64,000 nucleotides of DNA from Papiliotrema nemorosa (lineage: Eukaryota; Basidiomycota; Tremellomycetes; Tremellales; Rhynchogastremaceae), in contig JASKOT010000001.1 of NCBI GenBank assembly GCA_032158125.1, positions 1,240,001 to 1,304,000 on the forward strand. The letters run 5' to 3'. Both the position numbers and the translations under genes were made by a program. Below the pieces are notes generated by a model. It searched no databases. It saw only the letters and a program-made list of their open reading frames with translations, and was not told the DNA's origin. Position 1 is the stretch's first letter. Each line of letters begins with the position of its first letter. Below are positions 57,637 to 64,000 of this stretch, piece after piece.

Positions 57637-59183
57637 CTACTTGGACCTCTTGTATACCTTGGCCAAGAAACTCCTGAAGACCTCCTTCTTCATCCCGCTA
57701 CCTTCCTCATCGACAGTCTCGATCAAGGCGTTAATCCTCTCATACGACTCCTTTTCGTACGCCTCGAATCGCTCAGGGATGGAAATGGGAGCTTGAGAAA
57801 AGACCTCTTTGACCTTGGATTCGGCAGTAGAGTCTTTTTGACCGTAGTTGGAGTCGAGAACAGCACGTTGTTCCGGGGTGGCGTGTTTCAGGGCAGTGTT
57901 GATGTTCCACGAGCATTTGTTGTCCTGGCTATCAGCGTGTGCACGTCTTTGTGTATTGCAATCGAGTGTATTGGACTTGTACTCACCAAAATGTCGGTAC
58001 CGATTTTTCCAATGTGTTCGGGGAGACCATAACAGTCAAGGTAATCGTCCTGCACCTGGAAGTACTCTCCAAGAGGAATCAAGATGGACAATGCGAGTTG
58101 GTAAGCCTTCTCATCGGTGACCCCTCGCTATCCGTAAGCTATCCTATCTGTCCGGGCCCAGCGCAGAGTGGACTCACCATTCGCATAGCAAGAGCCACTG
58201 GGAGGTAGAAAGAGTAGAAGGCAGTCTTGTACACGACAATGAGGTGGTGTCTGAGGTGAGCTCCCTCGTCCTCGCCATATGCAAAACAGCTCACTTTTCC
58301 AGCGAAAACTTGTTAAGGTCGACGTGATCCTCTGGAGCAGTGAGAAGATCTATCAATTGGCCCATCTCCGTTTGGAAAGTAGTCTACCCATAAGCTCATG
58401 TGGAACCAGACGAAGACAAACTCACCTCGAGGAAGAGCTCGAGTAGGTCGACATAATATTTCTCCGATCTGAAGTGCTTCTTGAGCAAAAAGTAAATAGC
58501 TGCCTCGAGCATGAAGGCGTCGTTGATGGCGATGTTTCCGACTTGAGGCTGGTCGTCAGGCTTGATTCCTTGGTGATTGTGCAACACGAGAGTGCGTGGG
58601 GTCTGTCACAAACACGTATACTTACCACCTTGTACCAGCATGGCTGACCTCGTCGGGTGACACTGGCATCCATCATGTCGTCCGCGACCAAGAAGTACGC
58701 TTGCAACTATTATGAGCTTTGACCACTAATTCGCTTGGGGAGTGTGCGGCTTCCGGGTCATAGCGCTGAGCAGGGTGTCGAAGATAGGTGATAATGACAG
58801 AGTTGGCATTTGCACATACCAGCTCGACGGACCAGCCCAATATGGCAGCTTTGAGGTACTCGTCATCCGTCAACGAAGACCCCTTGAGGATCTCAACAGT
58901 GTCCACGACCGACAAACCCCGGTTCAACTTTCCTATTTTATCAGTGTCGTCACCCCGCAAGCTTCGGGCCACTCACCACCGGGAGTGTTGTAGTTCAAGT
59001 TCTGACATTAGCTTGGCGCAAGACAGCGGAAGGTGAGCCCACTCGTTCATACCACTCGACAGCATCTTGGGGCATCCCTTCGCCTTTGAGATAATCCGTC
59101 AATTCCTTTGCGATGACCGGGAAGACATCCTCGAAGGCCTTTCTTCGGCCTGCTTTGTCGTTGAGAGCTGGAACACCTGACAT
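57637..59183 (-). CDS. ERG20: farnesyl diphosphate synthase
   Basis: ERG20 condenses isopentenyl diphosphate with dimethylallyl and geranyl diphosphate to give farnesyl diphosphate for sterols, dolichol, ubiquinone and protein prenylation. The first Asp-rich motif is [20 protein letters not shown]; the residues before DDMMD (F and L) fix the product length as in yeast FPPS. The second is [20 protein letters not shown]. Other family blocks: WVELLQ-type helix [39 protein letters not shown], and [20 protein letters not shown]. It ends VYKRSK, a normal ERG20 tail. Start [20 protein letters not shown]. At least seven short introns. The upstream region holds short direct repeats. Confidence 0.95.
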
Positions 59184-59315
59184 TCTGTCCGTGTGTCTGT
59201 TTATGTTGCGCGAGTAGTGGAGTGTGACTATGCGGTAGATGAATATGGGGGTCTCGATTGTATTCTCTTTTTTGTCTCTTGCGCGCGTTCAGGTGGGACG
59301 ACGCGAAATGTATCA

Positions 59316-59347
59316 GTTTATCCGGGAGATGGGGGTTTATCCGGGAG
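59316..59347. repeat. 13-base direct repeat upstream of ERG20
   Basis: GTTTATCCGGGAG occurs at 59316-59328 and again at 59335-59347, about 135-165 bases upstream of the ERG20 start codon. A TATGC tandem run follows at 59399-59414. A regulatory role is possible, but this is not a known sterol element that I can name. Confidence 0.55.
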
Positions 59348-59475
59348 TGTCAAGGGCTGGCAGATCTCCATGAGATCAATGCATGTGTATGTGCGCGTGC
59401 TATGCTATGCTATGATAAGATGACAACGAGAGATCTAATAAGGTGATCGAAACCACGAGGACGGTCAGAGTCCAC

Positions 59476-61037
59476 CTAGCCCTGGGTGGAAGAGCCGCTA
59501 CGACTCCGCGGTGCACCAGGGTACGGATGAGCCTTGAGCAAGCCATAACTCTCAGACGTCTCGTCTGGGCTACCTGGATCCGCCTTGGAGATGGACATGT
59601 AGCTGTTTGACCTCCTCACGGTGCGCAGTACGGGAGAGCTTGCGGGAGAAGGGGCAGGCGAGAATGGGCGTGCTTCCGGATCGCTCTGTGAGGTGTCCTT
59701 TGAGTTTGTTGGCTTTTTGCTCAGCTGTCTCGTTAGTGGTCGATCCACCTCGCACGAGGTCAGACGTACAGCCACCCAATATGCTGAGCTCAGGATGATA
59801 GCTATGCCCACCAAGGAGAGGAAGGCAGGGAAGGTGTGAAGGAAAACGAGCTCGAGTATGATGGCGAAGAACACCTAAATATCAGCGATCACTTCGCGCA
59901 AAGAGCGGTGAGGCATAAGACTGGATGGCAGCGCGTACCGAAAGATAGATAGCTATACCAGCTCGACCGACTCTCTCACGCTGCAGTCCCATTGTGAGAA
60001 GCACCTGCCCTGCGAAACCAAATATCTGGGCTCATGAGCAGTCTCCTCAGCTGTATGACACCCGCCGACTCACCCCTATGAGAATGATCAAGAAGAATTG
60101 GTAGCGCGTCTCCACCCGAACAGTGTCTCGCGGTGAGAAAAGGGTGATGCTGAAAACATGAGCTGCAGTTCGAAAGAATATGATAGAGGAACAAGAGCCA
60201 AGGGACGTACATTGCCGTGACGGCAGTGCACATGTAGGCGAAGTATCCCATAGAGTGCAGAGCATGGGCCGCATGGCCGATCTTGCGTATGATCAGGTCT
60301 AACTTTAGCTATTTACGCCGAAGCGCGGTACACTCACAGGCTGAAGCAGCACCGCAGACACCCAACAGAGACCAAGCGACGCCCTCCATCCGAGTCGTAG
60401 ATTGTCCTTGACCGTTTGGCGGTACGGGTCCATTCTCATTGTCGTCCCAGTGACCGAAGATGAACGGTGGACGAGAAACCAGGACCACTCCGACCAGACA
60501 AGCTAGACCTGCCACAATCTCTTGGACGGAACATCTCTCCCGTAAGATGACCCATCCCAGTATAGCCGTCAAAGTCGGTACGAGGAATCCGATCGACATT
60601 GCGTCACTGACCGACAATCCTTGGTAGCTTTTATAAGATGAGTACAGGCCCACCATCCCTGCCAAACCTCTGGCAAACAGCAGTTTACGCGCTTCATGAG
60701 GTCCAAGGATCGCGCTTGGGTCGCGGTATATGAGCCCTAAAGCAATAACACAGCCGAGGGAGGTGATTCCCATTCGAACGAGGATGAGGGTCGAGACGGA
60801 GATGTTGGTGATTGAGAGGAAGTATTTCACCGTAATGTTCATACATGCGAAGAAGAACTGAGCGGCTGCAACAAAGGTGAGGCCTATGTTTTGGGTTATA
60901 AAGTCGAATGTGGAGGGGGAGACATATGGCTGCAACCAGGCGAATTCGGCAGCTGGGTCGGGTGGGGAGGTCGAAGGGGGATCGGGGCGATCATCGTTCC
61001 CGGGAGGAACGCCCGCGCTTCCGTTGAGTCTCGACAT
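59476..61037 (-). CDS. EamA/DMT superfamily membrane transporter
   Basis: This multipass protein of the drug/metabolite transporter superfamily has two EamA repeats. The N-terminus is Pro/Asp-rich and cytosolic (MSRLNGSAGVPPGNDDRPDP). Helices follow: GLTFVAAAQFFFACMNITVK, ISVSTLILVRMGITSLGCVI, and then the EamA signature region ARGLAGMVGLYSSYKSYQGL with SIGFLVPTLTAILGWVILRE. The second repeat is spread over short exons (YFAYMCTAVTAM, FFLIILIGIFGFAGQVLLTM, VFFAIILELVFLHTFPAFLS), ending SLVGIAIILSSAYWVAVRL. The C-tail is Ser/Pro-rich with SNSYMSIS and is likely phosphorylated. Solute is unknown; basidiomycete relatives are annotated only as DMT or SLC35G-like. About ten membrane segments. Confidence 0.82.
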
Positions 61038-61258
61038 GTTGAGATTAGCTCAGAGCGGACTAAAAGGCAGTCCAGGTACCCTGAGCCGATGGTGAAGCTC
61101 TCGTGAGATGAAGTCGAAGTTGCAAGAGTTGTCTACCTCTTTTTTTCGGTGAATGTTATTGCCGATCATGAGATGGACAAAGGGTCATCTCCCATTCATA
61201 CTCATCTATCTCCTTTTTGCATCCTCTCGTCGCCCTCGGAGACATCCCTCGGACGGTC
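61038..61258. promoter_or_regulatory. divergent promoter EamA transporter / DNAJC11-like
   Basis: 221 bases lie between the two start codons and include the T-rich run CTCTTTTTTTCGG at 61139. Both promoters share this stretch. Confidence 0.45.
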
Positions 61259-63350
61259 ATGGATGATCCAGGACCCAGTTCGTCCTACTACAACCATTTC
61301 GCAGCCACAGCAGAAGGCCCCGTTCGACCCCATTCCCCACCCTCATCTCCACTTCTCGGTCCATCTCATTCTGACCCTCAGAAGGATGTCGACTCCTTTC
61401 AGGCCGACTCATTGTATGCTATACTGAACGTAGATCGAAATGCTAGTGTGTCGGAAATCAACACTCGCTATCGCATCCTAGCAACGACCTTCCATCCGGA
61501 TAAGCAACGTGATGAGGCTGCCAGGACCGCGGCTCACGGTCGTTTTCAGGAAATACATCGGGCATACAAAATCTTGACGGATGAGAGGCAACGGACCATC
61601 TATGATCTCTTTGGAGAGGAAGGTCTACGGACTTCGTGGGATGTTGGACCTAGAAACAAGTCGCCAGAGGAGTTACGCCGCTTCTTCCAGCGACAGGCAT
61701 ACGAAACTAGACAAGTAGAGGCAGAGGCGTTGGTCAAGCCCAAGGGGAATATCAGTGTGGTACTGGATGCTCGAGCGGTCTTCTTGAAACGAACCATGTT
61801 CCAGAATCCCGATGCGGTCAAGCACGATGTGATCAGTAGGATACGGAGGGTCAACCCGGGCAGAGTGACCATGCGGCATTCGTTTGAGACGGCTGTGGGG
61901 GAGAAGACACAGGTGGTATGGACAGGTGAAGCTGGAGTGAGCAATCGAAAGGGAGGTGCAAATGTGCTGGGTACCATCAGGCACCAAGTCAGCCCCCGAT
62001 TGTGGTTCGACGTCGGGGCGAGTTTATTGAGACCCAGAGTGCTCACCGCCAACTCGACGTACACCTATGACGAGAACACGTGAGTGACCTCCCGTATCAA
62101 TACTGGTATCGAGCTGACACCAACCAGATCTGTGACAGTCAATGCTGTGGCAGAGACATCGTTGGCGCCTCCGCGGGCATCGGTCACGCTGGCAAGACGC
62201 TTGTACTCTTTTACGACGGGGTTCATCAGTGAGCTCTCCACCTCTGCTTTCAGGCGACCAGCTGACTGGCAGCGTACAAGTCTGGCTTCTTCTCCATCGG
62301 ACCATGGGGCGCATCCCTTCCTCCACAGGTCGCTCAGCTGGATCAATCAGCTCTGTCCATCGGCATGACCACTGCTCGCAGAGATGGTACCGGATGGACG
62401 GCCCAGACCCAAGCTGGACTCATCAATTCCAACATCTCGTCCGACTGGTCGACCCGGGTACTTGGGCTGAGAATCAAGATTGGAGCGGAAGCCGGAGTAC
62501 CACAAGGTGTATCAGGGTTCCTGGAAGCGGATGGAAAGGCGACGACGAATGTTCGAGCTGGATTTACCCTTCAAGCGTTCTACGGAGGCGGTATCACTGT
62601 GCGATTACGGTGAGTCTGCGATCAGGCCATGGAAAACCCAAGCTGAGTCTACAGACTGTCTAGGCTAGGCCAGACCATCCGAGTGCCGATACTCCTCACG
62701 CATGACTTGAACCCATATGTCTTGGCCGGAGCGACATTGATACCCGCAGCGAGCTATCTCGCCCTGTATCAATTCGTCATCCAGCCTCGAAAGAAGAGGA
62801 AGCTGGCGCAGTGAGTCAAATATTAGCACCTGCTGGCAATTTCTCCGTGCTGATATGCAGACGCGTGGAGGAGCTGCGCAAGGACCACGCCGAGCACATT
62901 GCGCAGAAAAAGGCTGAAGCGCAAGAAGCTCTGCTCGTGCTAGAACGACCTACTGCCCAGAAGGCCGCAGCCGAGAAAGAGAAACACGGTTTGGTCATCC
63001 TCTCCGCACATTACGGTCGCGCAGACGCCTTCACAGATCGAGGGATGAAATCGCAGCCTTCTTCTCCCGATGGGGCAGAAGACGAATCATACATCGACGT
63101 GACCATCCCGATCCAGGCGCTGGTGAATGATGGGAAACTGGTCATTCCCTCTGGTCGAGCCAAATACAATCTACTTGGATTCTGGGATCCTTGTATAGGC
63201 GAAGGTAAGAAGTTGAGAGTGAGGTATCTCTTCAAGGATGTCTTGCATCAGGTCACGGTGGATGATCTGGGAGCATTGAGGCTGCCTCTGAAGGGTGAGT
63301 GGCAGTGGCGGTGATGGAGCTAACGACTAGCGCATGTGTTGGAACAGTAG
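61259..63350 (+). CDS. DNAJC11-like mitochondrial J-domain protein
   Basis: An N-terminal J domain (SLYAILNVDRNASVSEINTR, then ILATTFHPDKQRDEAA with the HPD triad, and IYDLFGEEGL) is followed by the beta-barrel-like and C-terminal (DUF3395) regions of DNAJC11. That protein contacts the MICOS/SAM complexes on mitochondrial membranes. Later blocks are LDARAVFLKRTMFQNPDAVK, GFFSIGPWGASLPPQVAQL, and QAFYGGGITVRLRLGQTIRV. A hydrophobic segment (VLAGATLIPAASYLALYQFV) is followed by basic RKKRKLAQRVEELRKDH. The C-terminal domain ALLVLERPTAQKAAAEKEKH and VIPSGRAKYNLLGFWDPCIG closes with LRLPLKAHVLEQ after a final intron (gtgagt...gactag). The start MDDPGPSSSYY is preferred over a weak upstream ATG at 61217. 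Confidence 0.88.
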
Positions 63351-63644
63351 GAGCATCACCATTCATCTTGTCATGGCATCTACGTATACACTGCATGCAT
63401 CTACCCTCACTCGTTGCTCTTCCGCCTTTGTCTCCTCTGCAAGACCTGGCGAGGACGTGCAAGGTCACGGTGCAGGACATGTCCTCGGGTGACTGTGAAT
63501 CTGACATCATCTCGCGTCCTTTGATTCTGAGGTCTTCATCTGCTCAATCATCTTACATTTGCATACAACAAACAGCCCCAGCGCATCAACACAGGCGCAG
63601 AACGGTCAGATCAATACCAAACGGCATAGAATAGACCTAGCAGT

Positions 63645-64000
63645 ATGCCAGTGAGGCACGTCCATGGGAATGGGGAACACCCAACATTGAAGCGATACAA
63701 ACATTCTCTCCGGAAAGCACCTTATCTCGTCTCCCTCATCTTCTTACTCCTCGCGACGACCTTTACCTTGCTCAACATCTATGTGAGCTCCCACATGATC
63801 TCTCGATGTTACTGCAAGCTGATGCAGTAGGTCCCGGATTTGGTGGATGTGTTGGTGAAAGCGCCAGGACCATTGGAATTCGAGACGAGGTGAGTTGTCA
63901 CCCTCCGATCCCATTGTGATGACTCTCATATCCTCTTCTCTTCCTACCTCCTAGAAGCCTGTATCGAAGAGCCGCCAGCTGACTTGGCAGATACGGGTTG
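63645..64000 (+). CDS. membrane protein, 5' part only (runs off the window)
   Basis: Exon 1 encodes MPVRHVHGNGEHPTLKRYKH, a basic N-terminus, then one hydrophobic helix APYLVSLIFLLLATTFTLLN. An intron (gtgagc...gcagtag) joins VPDLVDVLVKAPGPLEFETR. A second intron (gtgagt...cttggcag) joins YGL at the right edge. The pattern of a first helix followed by a short extracellular stretch ending ETRYGL resembles fungal multipass plasma-membrane proteins of the SUR7/PalI kind, but too little is present to name it. Confidence 0.5.

Noticed and set aside
63299..63634. Long plus-strand frame after the DNAJC11-like gene
   Set aside because: It is reached only by using a later acceptor. The closer acceptor gives the expected short C-terminal end AHVLEQ and a stop at 63348-63350.

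Overview
The window is nuclear DNA of a basidiomycete fungus, most likely a tremellomycete yeast (Cryptococcus/Kwoniella/Trichosporon relatives). This rests on the very compact layout (about 31 protein genes in 64 kb on both strands), the many 40-70 nt introns (mostly GTRNGT donors, CTRAY branch sites and YAG acceptors), and the gene content, which includes a CPL1-like secreted cysteine-rich protein. No rRNA, tRNA, transposon, CRISPR array or centromere-like repeat was recognised. Gene models were built by joining reading frames across introns by eye. Ends are given where a start or stop codon could be placed; internal exon borders are quoted only where they matter.

Left third (1-24 kb): LYC1-like lysine N-acetyltransferase, acetoacetyl-CoA synthetase, a large GH63/MGH1-like glycosidase, an ArfGAP and the ATP10 assembly factor, all on the minus strand. 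Then come a plus-strand kinesin-6, two unknown small membrane proteins, RNA polymerase II subunit RPB3, an F-box-like protein and RNA polymerase III subunit RPC82.

Middle (24-43 kb): the standout gene is a 1,412-codon adenylation-carrier-membrane protein of the poly-lysine-synthetase type (Pls/PosA C-terminal architecture). Its frame is broken by one in-frame TGA at a conserved tryptophan position. It is followed by ALG1, mitochondrial processing peptidase alpha, MLH1, an NTF2-like protein, triosephosphate isomerase (with a GC-AG intron), mitochondrial ribosomal protein uL22m, and a poorly resolved F-box/LRR-like locus.

Right third (42-64 kb): SAC3 mRNA-export factor, a CPL1-like secreted protein, a 2.4 kb stretch without a confident gene, a ZNRD2-like zinc protein, a His/Gln-rich low-complexity protein, a GDT1 family transporter, an HST3/HST4-type sirtuin, a small unknown protein, farnesyl diphosphate synthase, an EamA transporter, a DNAJC11-like J protein and the 5' part of a membrane protein that leaves the window.

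Most genes are housekeeping and functionally scattered. Mitochondrial biogenesis recurs (ATP10, MPP alpha, uL22m, DNAJC11), as do transcription and RNA export (RPB3, RPC82, SAC3), glycosylation and Golgi function (ALG1, GDT1, ArfGAP) and isoprenoid or ketone metabolism (ERG20, acetoacetyl-CoA synthetase). They do not form an obvious cluster. The Pls-like gene stands alone among housekeeping genes rather than in a classical biosynthetic cluster.
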